From: Litorilituus sediminis
GTDB lineage: Bacteria; Pseudomonadota; Gammaproteobacteria; Enterobacterales; Alteromonadaceae
Direction: 5' to 3'
NCBI RefSeq assembly: GCF_004295665.1
Contig: NZ_CP034759.1
Span: 2,728,001 to 2,792,000, forward strand
Length of the DNA: 64,000 nt
In this document: positions 57,505-64,000 of the stretch, in pieces
Layout of the letters: each line of letters begins with the position of its first letter
Numbering within the stretch: position 1 is the first letter of the stretch
Translations under genes and position numbers: made by a program
Notes under the pieces: model-generated
The model's database searches: none
Told to the model about the DNA's origin: nothing
Seen by the model: only the letters and a program-made list of their open reading frames with translations

Positions 57505-57588
57505 GTTATTTAACGTTACTGCTGCGTTGAATATGCTCACCTAGTGCACTAGGCTGCGCGTATTCGCCTGGCATTATCGTTAACTAAC
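57505..57588. repeat. Long palindromic repeat between thiG and thiDE
   Basis: An 84-base imperfect inverted repeat centred on the perfect 14-base palindrome CCTAGTGCACTAGG (57540-57553). The arms (57505-57540 and 57553-57588) match with several mismatches and one bulge, starting GTTATTTAACG against GTTAACTAAC. The transcript would fold into a long hairpin. Confidence 0.7.
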
Positions 57589-57639
57589 TTAGCCTTTAAG
57601 CTATTTATTTTTGAGATTTAACAATAGACAAAAGCAATA

Positions 57640-59202
57640 ATGACGATAAAGCAAAAAGCTATTATTTGGACAATTTCAGGCAGTGACTGTTCGGGTGGCG
57701 CAGGTATAGCGGCAGATATTAAAACCGGGCACGGCTTAGGTGTTGAGGTGTGTAGTTTAATTACGGCCAATACCGCGCAAAACTCTTCTCAACTGCTTGC
57801 GGTTAACCCGGTTTCAATTGAAATTTTGCAGCAGCAATATGAGGTGTTGATAGAAGATAAATCGCCTACGGTCATCAAAATAGGTTTAGTGGCCAATGTT
57901 GAACAAGTGGTTTGGCTAACGCAGGCAATTAAAGCGTTAAAGCAGCAAGTTAATGGCCTTATCGTGGTTTATGATCCTGTTGGTCAGGCTAGTGTGGGAG
58001 GCAATTTTCATTCCCTTTCCTTAAACGAGCTTACGCCTTTATTAAAAGTAGTTGATATCGTTACCCCTAATTTAGCTGAAGCGCAAGCCTTGGCGCAGCT
58101 AGATGATATTAGCGAGTCAAAGCAATTAGCCCAGCGTATTTATCAGGCTTTTGCCATTAATGCCGTGATTGTTAAGGGCGGCCATAGCGAGCAGCAAGGG
58201 GTAAGCAGTGATTATTGTTATCATCAGTTAAATCAAATCAAGCAAGACAATCAAGATAAGCTACATCAAGCCATCAGTTATCAGTTATCTTCAGCAAGAA
58301 TTGATAGTCATTATAGTCATGGCGGTGGTTGTAGTTTTGCCACAGCGCTTGCCAGCTTTTTAGCCTTAGGTTATTTAGTACGTGATGCATTTACCTTAGC
58401 GAAAGCTTTTATTAATCAAGGCTTAAAGGCGAGTGTTGACTTAAGTGCTAGTAAGCAACATCAATATTACGGCGCGTTTGAACAGCTTGGCTGGCCGCAT
58501 AGTAGTGAGGACTTTCCGCAAGTTGTTGATGATATTCATCGGCAATATCATGATTTACCTGCCTTTAAGTCACTCAACCTTAACGGCAAGCAGTTAGGTT
58601 TATATCCGGTAATCGATTCATTAGCATGGCTTAAGCGGTTATTGCCATTAGGGCTGGAAATTATTCAGCTGAGGGTGAAAAACTTGCCAGAAGATGAATT
58701 AGAGCAGGTTATCGCTCAGGCGGTGGAATTAGCGAAAGACTATAATACTCGTCTGTTTATTAATGACTATTGGCAGCTAGCCATTAAATACGGTGCTTAT
58801 GGCGTTCATATTGGTCAAGAAGATTTAATGGCTGCTGATTTAGCACAAATTCAACGCGCTGGTATTCGTTTAGGTCTTAGCACCCATGGCTGTTATGAGT
58901 TCTTGTTAGCGCAGCAATTACAACCTTCTTATTTGGCTATTGGCGCTATTTTTCCTACCAGCACTAAAGATATGACAGGACAGATTCAGGGTTTAGATAA
59001 TCTTGCGCAAGTGCTGACATTAAGGCCGAATGATAAAGCCAAGCAAATCCCTGTGGTCGCTATCGGCGGTATTAACTTAGCAAGAGCGCCACTTGTGGCA
59101 GCAACTGGGGTTGAAAGTATTGCCGTGGTGACTTCCATTACTCATGCTGACGATCCTGAGCAGGCGGTTGCTCAGTTACAAGTTTGTATCAATAAAACCT
59201 AG
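57640..59202 (+). CDS. thiDE: Fused HMP/HMP-P kinase and thiamine phosphate synthase (ThiD-ThiE)
   Basis: 520 residues. N-terminal ThiD domain (about 1-280): GSDCSGGAGIAADIKT near 14-29, VYDPVGQAS, VTPNLAEA, and SHGGGCSFATALAS, where Gly-Gly-Gly-Cys provides the anion hole. C-terminal ThiE domain (about 310-520): YPVIDSL, QLRVKNL, LFINDYWQLA, GVHIGQEDL and GAIFPTSTKD. It phosphorylates the pyrimidine and couples it to the thiazole to make thiamine phosphate. It is the last gene of the operon. Confidence 0.93.
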   Translation: MTIKQKAIIWTISGSDCSGGAGIAADIKTGHGLGVEVCSLITANTAQNSSQLLAVNPVSIEILQQQYEVLIEDKSPTVIKIGLVANVEQVVWLTQAIKALKQQVNGLIVVYDPVGQASVGGNFHSLSLNELTPLLKVVDIVTPNLAEAQALAQLDDISESKQLAQRIYQAFAINAVIVKGGHSEQQGVSSDYCYHQLNQIKQDNQDKLHQAISYQLSSARIDSHYSHGGGCSFATALASFLALGYLVRDAFTLAKAFINQGLKASVDLSASKQHQYYGAFEQLGWPHSSEDFPQVVDDIHRQYHDLPAFKSLNLNGKQLGLYPVIDSLAWLKRLLPLGLEIIQLRVKNLPEDELEQVIAQAVELAKDYNTRLFINDYWQLAIKYGAYGVHIGQEDLMAADLAQIQRAGIRLGLSTHGCYEFLLAQQLQPSYLAIGAIFPTSTKDMTGQIQGLDNLAQVLTLRPNDKAKQIPVVAIGGINLARAPLVAATGVESIAVVTSITHADDPEQAVAQLQVCINKT

Positions 59203-59272
59203 TTACGCACACTGAAGTAAACGCTCACTTGTGTGCTTATTGTTGACTACTATACTTAATGGATGATCATTT

Positions 59273-59296
59273 AAGTAACTTAAGCACGAGTTACTT
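59273..59296. promoter_or_regulatory. Palindrome upstream of the AbrB-like gene
   Basis: AAGTAACT (59273-59280) and AGTTACTT (59289-59296) form a perfect inverted repeat with an 8-base spacer, ending 20 bases before the ATG. The position suits autoregulation by the AbrB-fold protein. Confidence 0.4.
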
Positions 59297-59316
59297 AATA
59301 ACTAAGCGAGTGCTTT

Positions 59317-59523
59317 ATGATTGAATTAACAATTGAGAAAGTAGGTGATGGCTTTGGTGTGAAATTACCGGGAGAAGTATTAAGCCATTTACAGGCAAAA
59401 GCTGGTGAGCGTATTTTTTTAGAATATATGTTTAACGGTAGTTATCGTTTGGCTAAGCATGATGAAAAAGTAGCAGAAGAAACCTTGCTCATTGATGGTC
59501 AAATGCACGAAGAAGATGCCTAA
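59317..59523 (+). CDS. AbrB/MazE-like swapped-hairpin protein
   Basis: 68 residues. The N-terminal half (about 1-48) with IEKVGDGFGVKLPGEVLSHL fits the AbrB/MazE DNA-binding beta-hairpin fold; the acidic C-terminus (LLIDGQMHEEDA) resembles an antitoxin tail. No toxin gene follows within 300 bases, so it appears to be an orphan antitoxin-like regulator. A palindrome just upstream may be its operator. Confidence 0.75.
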   Translation: MIELTIEKVGDGFGVKLPGEVLSHLQAKAGERIFLEYMFNGSYRLAKHDEKVAEETLLIDGQMHEEDA

Positions 59524-59531
59524 TAAAACTA

Positions 59532-59584
59532 ACTTTTAACTGGAGTAATTTGCTATTTTTATGCAAATAGCGCTAGTTAAAAGT
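59532..59584. terminator. Nested double hairpin after the AbrB-like gene
   Basis: Outer arms ACTTTTAACT (59532-59541) and AGTTAAAAGT (59575-59584) enclose an inner stem GCTATTT/AAATAGC (59552-59558 with 59565-59571). A T run follows at 59588-59593. It probably terminates the AbrB-like transcript. Confidence 0.55.
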
Positions 59585-59734
59585 GCATTTTTTCCGGCTT
59601 TTCATGGTCAATATTTGATAAAAAAACTCTCATTTTAGCTTGGCTAAATTTTACAGTTTTCATTTCATATCTTAGTTGCCGCACAACAAAAAAATCGCTA
59701 AATTGAGCAATAATCCGCCAAATGCAACTGCTGG

Positions 59735-59763
59735 TTGACAAAATTACAAGCTCGCTTGATAGC
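59735..59763 (+). promoter_or_regulatory. Possible promoter of the XRE-type gene
   Basis: TTGACA at 59735-59740 and GATAGC at 59758-59763 with a 17-base spacer; the -35 is perfect, the -10 weak. It lies about 60 bases before the gene at 59822. Confidence 0.35.
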
Positions 59764-59821
59764 TTGCAACTGCATGATTTCCTAAGCTTAAGGCTCAATA
59801 AAACCTGAAGAGATGAATGTA

Positions 59822-60802
59822 ATGATACTAGCAGAAAAAATTATCAAATGTCGAAAGCAGCTTGGCTGGTCACAAGAAGAATTAGCCGAAAAAATGAATA
59901 TTTCTCGGCAGTCTGTCTCAAAATGGGAAAGTGCCAATAGCATTCCAGACTTAAATAGAATTATTAAGCTCGCAGAAATTTTTGATGTCACCACAGATTA
60001 TTTATTAAAGGATGAACAGGAAGTTAGTCAGCCTAATCAAGAAACTAAGGTTAGCAATCTTAAGCAAGTATCAATGGAGCAGGCGAGCGAGTATGTAGCA
60101 AATAAATTGAAAGTGTCAGCCTTGGTAACTAAAGGTGTCATATTATGCATTTGCTCGGTGGTACCGCTATTTTTCTTTTTAGCTATGGCTGAAACAAATC
60201 GCCTAAATATCACTGATGATATTGCAGCAGCGCTTGGTATTGTTTGTATTTTAGTTATGGTTGCTATTGCGGTGAGTAATTTTCTTAAGACTAATCAATA
60301 TGAAGAACAGACTTCGTTAATTGATGAAGAGTCGTTTGAGTTAGCTTATGGCGTACATAGTGTTTTTCAAGATAAGTTAACAAAGTTTAGAGCAACTTAT
60401 AATCGTCGACTATCGATAGGTATTTTCTTATTTATCATTAGTTTTGTGCCGTTAATGCTGGCAAATATATTCTTTGACGGTAAAGAATTAATGATGTTGA
60501 TGCTTATCGTGTTATTTATTTTAATTGCTGCTGGTGTTTTTATTATTTCACCCGTATCCGCTGAGTATGATGCTTACAACAATATTTTAAAAGACTGTTC
60601 ACTTAACTCAGAAAAGAGCAGACGCGCTAAACGTGCAGAAAAGCTGGCTGCGTTTTATTGGCCTTTATTGGTAACCATTTATTTAGGCTGGAGCTTGTGG
60701 ACCATGAATTGGGCCGTTACTTGGATAGTTTGGCCGGTAGGGGCCGTGCTGTTTGGAGCCTTGGTCGGTTTAATGGAGCTGTTTAGTAAAGAAGAGCTGT
60801 AA
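59822..60802 (+). CDS. Membrane-bound XRE family regulator
   Basis: 326 residues from the ATG at 59822 (MILAEKI, the common start of this family; an ATG three codons earlier is also possible). The N-terminal XRE helix-turn-helix (about 5-65, GWSQEELAEKMNISRQSVSKWE) is joined to a C-terminal membrane domain with about five hydrophobic helices (about 100-122, 133-152, 200-222, 228-250 and 282-318). Such proteins may sense membrane stress and bind DNA near the membrane. A terminator-like hairpin follows. Confidence 0.85.
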   Translation: MILAEKIIKCRKQLGWSQEELAEKMNISRQSVSKWESANSIPDLNRIIKLAEIFDVTTDYLLKDEQEVSQPNQETKVSNLKQVSMEQASEYVANKLKVSALVTKGVILCICSVVPLFFFLAMAETNRLNITDDIAAALGIVCILVMVAIAVSNFLKTNQYEEQTSLIDEESFELAYGVHSVFQDKLTKFRATYNRRLSIGIFLFIISFVPLMLANIFFDGKELMMLMLIVLFILIAAGVFIISPVSAEYDAYNNILKDCSLNSEKSRRAKRAEKLAAFYWPLLVTIYLGWSLWTMNWAVTWIVWPVGAVLFGALVGLMELFSKEEL

Positions 60803-60835
60803 TAGTATTTTTGCCGGCGCAATCTCAAACAAGGT

Positions 60836-60875
60836 AAACAGTAACAAGGCATTGCATGACTCCTTGTTACTGTTT
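60836..60875. terminator. Bidirectional terminator
   Basis: A perfect 14-bp stem (60836-60849 with 60862-60875) with a 12-base loop between convergent genes; A residues lead in and T residues follow, so it works in both directions. Confidence 0.85.
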
Positions 60876-60882
60876 TAGTGAC

Positions 60883-61734
60883 TTACATTGATGATAATAA
60901 CTTAGGATTAGTCACTAAGTTACGTACACCATGTGCATGATCTTCGTTAAAGGTATTACCCTGGCACCACTTACCGACAGTTTCGATATTCACTTTGGCA
61001 ATTTTTGGACGAACACTCCAAGAGACTTGTAGTGGTGAACCTTTCTCGTTATAGCTTGGGCCAGTAGTAGAGCCAGCATACTGAATTGCTGTACCGGTAT
61101 TATTAGGGATATTCACCGCTTGGTGCTTGCCATTAACGACAGCGTGCTTGGTTAATTCACTAAAATCGAGAGCATGCTTGTCGTTTACTAGTACATAAAC
61201 TTGAGTTTCAACACGCAATTGCGGGTTCATAATAGCGTCACTTAAACAGGCGCCTAATGTTGGTCCCGGATTAACTTGTGCGCTGGTATGCACGTAATGC
61301 AGCTCAATGGTATCACCTGGGTGCAGGCCGCCATGTTTGCTAGGACAAATCTCTTGGTTAACTTTTTTCGTTTCAGCTGCGGTTAGCTTTCCTGAGTAAA
61401 CAAAGCCGGTTTGAAAGCCAGCACCGTCACCATTGCCCGCGTATTTATTAAATTCACCGCCTTGATGTTCGGCATTTTTGTGGAAGTGAATATTACATAG
61501 GTTCATATCTTGATACTTAGGTGCTTGGTTGAAGATACGAGCATTGCTACCTTTTAAGGTATCGATATTGCGCGGAGACTGCGGGCCAAAGCCTTTGCCA
61601 TCGGTGTTCTTTTCCAGCATAGCACGCTGTTTAGCTATGTATTCATCAGAGACTGTGCTGTGATCACTAGCTGCGTTCGCCGCTAGCGGTACTAATGTTG
61701 CTGCAACAATTGCAGGAAAGGTATTTTTATTCAT
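60883..61734 (-). CDS. Delta-class carbonic anhydrase, exported
   Basis: 283 residues. A signal peptide (about 1-21, ending ANA) sends it to the periplasm. The block NLCNIHFHKNAEHQGGEF near 78-95 supplies the zinc-binding histidines and matches the delta-class (CA_like) carbonic anhydrase family known from diatoms and some bacteria. Four cysteines (CNIHFH, EICPSKHGG, GACLSD and KWCQG) may form two disulfides. It hydrates CO2 in the periplasm. No transporter or other carbon-concentrating gene is adjacent. Confidence 0.82.
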   Translation of the reverse strand: MNKNTFPAIVAATLVPLAANAASDHSTVSDEYIAKQRAMLEKNTDGKGFGPQSPRNIDTLKGSNARIFNQAPKYQDMNLCNIHFHKNAEHQGGEFNKYAGNGDGAGFQTGFVYSGKLTAAETKKVNQEICPSKHGGLHPGDTIELHYVHTSAQVNPGPTLGACLSDAIMNPQLRVETQVYVLVNDKHALDFSELTKHAVVNGKHQAVNIPNNTGTAIQYAGSTTGPSYNEKGSPLQVSWSVRPKIAKVNIETVGKWCQGNTFNEDHAHGVRNLVTNPKLLSSM

Positions 61735-62064
61735 ATTTTTGCCTTAAGTTTATTAAATATTCTGTTCATCTCGGATTATTGCGCTTACTTTATAGTGGCT
61801 TAGCGAAAGAGCTAAAATTGATACCGTTTGTCTTTTTTAATCATGTCCCTTGGTATAGTTGCTCTTGTTTAATAAAGTCTGTTTTGTGCATTAATTAGGT
61901 AAAGTAAGTTGTGATTTTTCGCCCTTAGATTATGGTCGCAGTATGCTACACTAAGCAGCAATTCAGCTAGGTATTTACCAAGATATTCTGTTAAAAATTG
62001 TAATCGATAAAATGCATATAATGTATGCAGTATCAAAGGCTTAACTTAAGTAGTGAACAAGTGA
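61735..62064. other. Intergenic region between carbonic anhydrase and ligase genes
   Basis: 330 bases of divergent promoter region. TATAAT at 62017-62022 is a likely -10 for the downstream plus-strand gene, but no good -35 is found 16-18 bases upstream. No repeat, RNA gene or known operator is recognised. Confidence 0.5.
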
Positions 62065-62778
62065 ATGAGCAAGAATAAAAATAAGTTATTACGCTACCAA
62101 GCAACCTCGGTTGCCGATGTGTTCGCGAAAGAAACACAACTGCTAAAACAGGTACAAACGGGAGAGTTAAATCAATGTTTAATGCTGTGGCAGGCAGATA
62201 AGCCGACCTTGGTATTACCTGCTGGTAATAAGTGGCCTGAATCGCCAGAGTTAGCGCAAACATTGGCTGAATCTGGTTGGCAAATACTATCACGCAAAAC
62301 TGGTGGTGCCCCTGTGCCGCAATGTCCGGGGGTGATTAACTTATCTCATATGTATACTTGGCCGAGTGAGCAAGCTTATTCAATTACTCAAGCCTATGAA
62401 AACTTATGTACGGTACTGACGGCATTTTTTGCTGACTTAGGTATTGCTTGTCAGGCGCATGCAACTGAACATTCGTATTGTGATGGTGACTATAACCTTA
62501 ATATCAACGGTAAAAAAATTGTTGGTACCGCCCAGCGAGTTGTATTGAAAAAAGGCGGCGGTAAGGTGGTTTTAGCACAAGCGTTTATATTAATTGATGT
62601 GCTGCTTGATGAGCTTATTAGGCCTGTGAATTTGTGCTATCAACAATGTCAGAAACAAGAGCGTGTTAAAGCAGAGGTACACACTAGTTTATATCAGCAT
62701 ATCAATGACAAATTATCGGTAGAGGCATTATATAACCAGCTAAGCCGTGCATTTATTAATAGTGAGTTATATCGATGA
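62065..62778 (+). CDS. Biotin/lipoate ligase-fold protein (LplA-like)
   Basis: 237 residues of the BPL/LPL catalytic fold. The substrate loop reads RKTGGAPVPQCPGVINLS near 73-90 and the catalytic lysine lies in NGKKIVGTAQR near 150. It is shorter than LplA (about 337), lacking the C-terminal accessory domain, as in LipM/LplJ-like or scavenging ligases. It probably transfers lipoate or octanoate to E2 domains; activity is not proved. The stop overlaps the next gene start (ATGA). Confidence 0.8.
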   Translation: MSKNKNKLLRYQATSVADVFAKETQLLKQVQTGELNQCLMLWQADKPTLVLPAGNKWPESPELAQTLAESGWQILSRKTGGAPVPQCPGVINLSHMYTWPSEQAYSITQAYENLCTVLTAFFADLGIACQAHATEHSYCDGDYNLNINGKKIVGTAQRVVLKKGGGKVVLAQAFILIDVLLDELIRPVNLCYQQCQKQERVKAEVHTSLYQHINDKLSVEALYNQLSRAFINSELYR

Positions 62779-62984
62779 ATAACAGCGTGTCAGTTGATGA
62801 AAGCTTATGCCCATTATGTCAGCAGAAAAATAATTGTCAGGTAGCAAGCGCCTCATCTTGCTGGTGCATGCAGGCTGAAATGCCAGAAGAACTAAAAGAT
62901 AAAGTGCCAGAGCCCCTTAAAGGTAAAGCCTGTATTTGCCAGCAGTGTCAGCGCGCTTTTCTGCAGGCTAATGACTGCAGTTAA
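62775..62984 (+). CDS. Cysteine-rich CWC family protein
   Basis: 69 residues with eight or nine cysteines. The motifs CPLCQQKNNC, CWCM and CICQQC fit the Cys-rich CWC family, probably a zinc-binding protein of unknown function. Translationally coupled to the ligase gene by an ATGA overlap. The two may be functionally linked. Confidence 0.85.
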   Translation: MNNSVSVDESLCPLCQQKNNCQVASASSCWCMQAEMPEELKDKVPEPLKGKACICQQCQRAFLQANDCS

Positions 62985-63067
62985 ATCCCGCCATCGTTAA
63001 TCATTAGCTCCTTTTTATGCCTGGTAGCTTTTAACTAAGCGAACTCTAAGCTAATAGAGTTTTGACC

Positions 63068-63145
63068 ATGGTCTATAGTAGTAAAACTAATAAATTATTT
63101 ATTTTCGTTATCTTGCCTTTATTGCTCTTCTTGGTAACTGGTTGA
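63068..63145 (+). CDS. Possible 25-residue single-helix membrane peptide
   Basis: ATG at 63068 opens a 25-codon frame: a short Lys-containing head (MVYSSKTNK) and one hydrophobic helix (LFIFVILPLLLFLVTG). The composition is that of small single-span membrane peptides. The ribosome site is poor and there is no homolog I can name, so it is only a candidate. Confidence 0.3.
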   Translation: MVYSSKTNKLFIFVILPLLLFLVTG

Positions 63146-63225
63146 ATTATGAATAAAATATTGGCTGTTACTCATGGGTATAAAGTATATTTAATTTTGA
63201 CTGAGCTTATTGTCACTTCTGATGG

Positions 63226-63253
63226 TTGACAAATAATACAGGATGTATAAACA
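63226..63253 (+). promoter_or_regulatory. Promoter of the MTHFR-like gene
   Basis: A perfect -35 TTGACA (63226-63231) with a 16-base spacer to TAAACA (63248-63253) as -10. The -10 is inside the tandem MetJ boxes, the normal position for repression. Confidence 0.55.
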
Positions 63254-63280
63254 TATAGACGTCTAAACATCTAGGTGTCG
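63249..63280. promoter_or_regulatory. Tandem MetJ operator (four met boxes)
   Basis: Four contiguous octamers: AAACATAT, AGACGTCT, AAACATCT and AGGTGTCG, matching the met box AGACGTCT in 5, 8, 6 and 5 of 8 positions. They overlap the -10 region and lie 30 bases upstream of the gene at 63310, so methionine (through S-adenosylmethionine-bound MetJ) should repress it. Confidence 0.8.
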
Positions 63281-63309
63281 TAATCTAGCTAAAACATGGG
63301 AAGAACATT

Positions 63310-64000
63310 TTGACTGCACAATCAGAGTTACAAGTTAGATATAACGATATTTATCGAGGGGTTTACTTTATTGGTACTACACCACCCAAAAGTGATACGC
63401 CATTAGATCAAGTGGATGAAATTGCTGATAAGTTACTTGATCGTGTTAGCGATATCGACTTTGATGGCTTGATTGTTTATGACATTCAAGATGAAAACTC
63501 TCGCATTAACAAACCTAGACCTTTTCCGTTTAAATCGACGCTTGATTCTAGGGTTTATTCTTCGTTATTAAATAAAAAGTCGACTAGGCCTGTGATCACC
63601 TATAAAAGTGTCGTGCAGTCTAATAGTGATGATTTTAACCAGTGGGCAAATGAGGCATGGCAAGAATACGGCGTAAAAGATGTCGTGCTTGTTGGCAGCC
63701 CTTCAGTTAACAATGAAATATCTTTACCTCTAGCAGATGCCTACAAAACCCTGGTAGATAACCCACATGAGTTCTTTATTGGTGGGGTAACCATAGCAGA
63801 GCGTCACGCCAGTAAAAGAAATGAGCACGAGCGTTTAATCGCGAAACATAAACAAGGTTGTAGTTTTTTTATTTCACAAGCGATTTATAACCCGCAAGCA
63901 ACCATTGATTTATTGACCCGTTATGCCATTGAGTGTCAACGTCAAGGCTTGAAACCACAACGGTTAATTTTAACTTTTTCTCCGTGTGGTAGTGAGAAAA
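63310..64000 (+). CDS. Methylenetetrahydrofolate reductase-like protein, 3' end beyond the window
   Basis: 230 residues are visible and the frame continues past position 64000. It starts at TTG with GGAAG six bases upstream; there is no in-frame ATG nearby. YFIGTTPPK near the N-terminus, LIVYDIQDENSR near 55-66, RPFPFKSTLD, VVLVGSPS and FFISQAIYNP fit a TIM-barrel of the MTHFR family, but the sequence differs from the usual short MetF, so it may be a second branch. The MetJ boxes upstream tie it to methionine synthesis. Confidence 0.72.
   Translation, partial: MTAQSELQVRYNDIYRGVYFIGTTPPKSDTPLDQVDEIADKLLDRVSDIDFDGLIVYDIQDENSRINKPRPFPFKSTLDSRVYSSLLNKKSTRPVITYKSVVQSNSDDFNQWANEAWQEYGVKDVVLVGSPSVNNEISLPLADAYKTLVDNPHEFFIGGVTIAERHASKRNEHERLIAKHKQGCSFFISQAIYNPQATIDLLTRYAIECQRQGLKPQRLILTFSPCGSEK

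Noticed and set aside
57505..57588. Long thiG-thiDE palindrome as a rho-independent terminator
   Set aside because: There is no T tract after the stem and the downstream thiDE gene belongs to the operon, so it is listed as a repeat.
59317..59812. Toxin-antitoxin module
   Set aside because: Only the AbrB-like half is present; no toxin-like frame lies within about 300 bases on either side.

Overview
The window looks like a chromosomal segment of an AT-rich marine gammaproteobacterium of the order Alteromonadales, most likely Colwelliaceae (Colwellia or Thalassotalea type). This is an inference from protein character and gene order: slmA-coaBC-radC, rpmB-rpmG-mutM-coaD, bioH/comF-nfuA, a long cox operon, lexA, a large alteromonad-style TonB receptor and a thi operon with thiO and a thiD-thiE fusion. 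No rRNA, tRNA or CRISPR array was seen.

Layout. 1-1.2 kb: two AT-rich unknown genes. 1.3-10 kb: housekeeping genes (pepD, slmA, coaBC, radC, a PilZ protein, an orphan ParA with a small ribbon-helix-helix-like partner, rpmB, rpmG, mutM, coaD). 10-20.9 kb: a TetR regulator, a HExxH protein with a small partner, bioH, comF, an M14 peptidase, nfuA, small membrane proteins, a MATE transporter and a polysaccharide deacetylase. 20.9-29.6 kb: one minus-strand operon for an aa3-type cytochrome oxidase, from coxB (carrying two cytochrome c domains) through coxA, ctaG, coxC, SURF1, a degenerate SCO-like protein, ctaA, cyoE and SCO1; an FNR-like box lies upstream. 30-31.2 kb: lexA with two perfect LexA boxes. 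31.6-38 kb: accessory DNA with a TonB receptor, a complete IS4-type element inserted into that receptor's terminator hairpin, a PAS protein, and a lipoprotein gene bounded by identical 41-bp terminator repeats.

38-48.4 kb holds the most distinctive module: an NfeD/OB-fold membrane protein, a YqiK-type flotillin and a very large AAA+ 'DNA repair ATPase' in one operon, with a divergent four-helix membrane protein and nearby DUF6868 and DUF3754 membrane proteins. The start region between the two divergent units holds a perfect 19-bp inverted repeat that reads as the same TTGACA-16-TATAGT promoter on both strands.

48.4-52.5 kb: LysR, TlpA-like, SRAP, YhhN and HutD/Ves proteins. 52.7-59.2 kb: a TPP riboswitch and the operon thiC-thiO-thiS-thiG-thiDE, whose intergenic gaps carry three different palindromic elements. 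59.3-64 kb: an orphan AbrB-like protein, a membrane-bound XRE regulator, a delta-class carbonic anhydrase, a lipoate-ligase-like protein with a CWC protein, and the start of a methylenetetrahydrofolate-reductase-like gene behind a promoter overlapped by tandem MetJ boxes. Several 0.2-0.27 kb elements with terminal inverted repeats (MITE-like) are scattered in the intergenic spaces.
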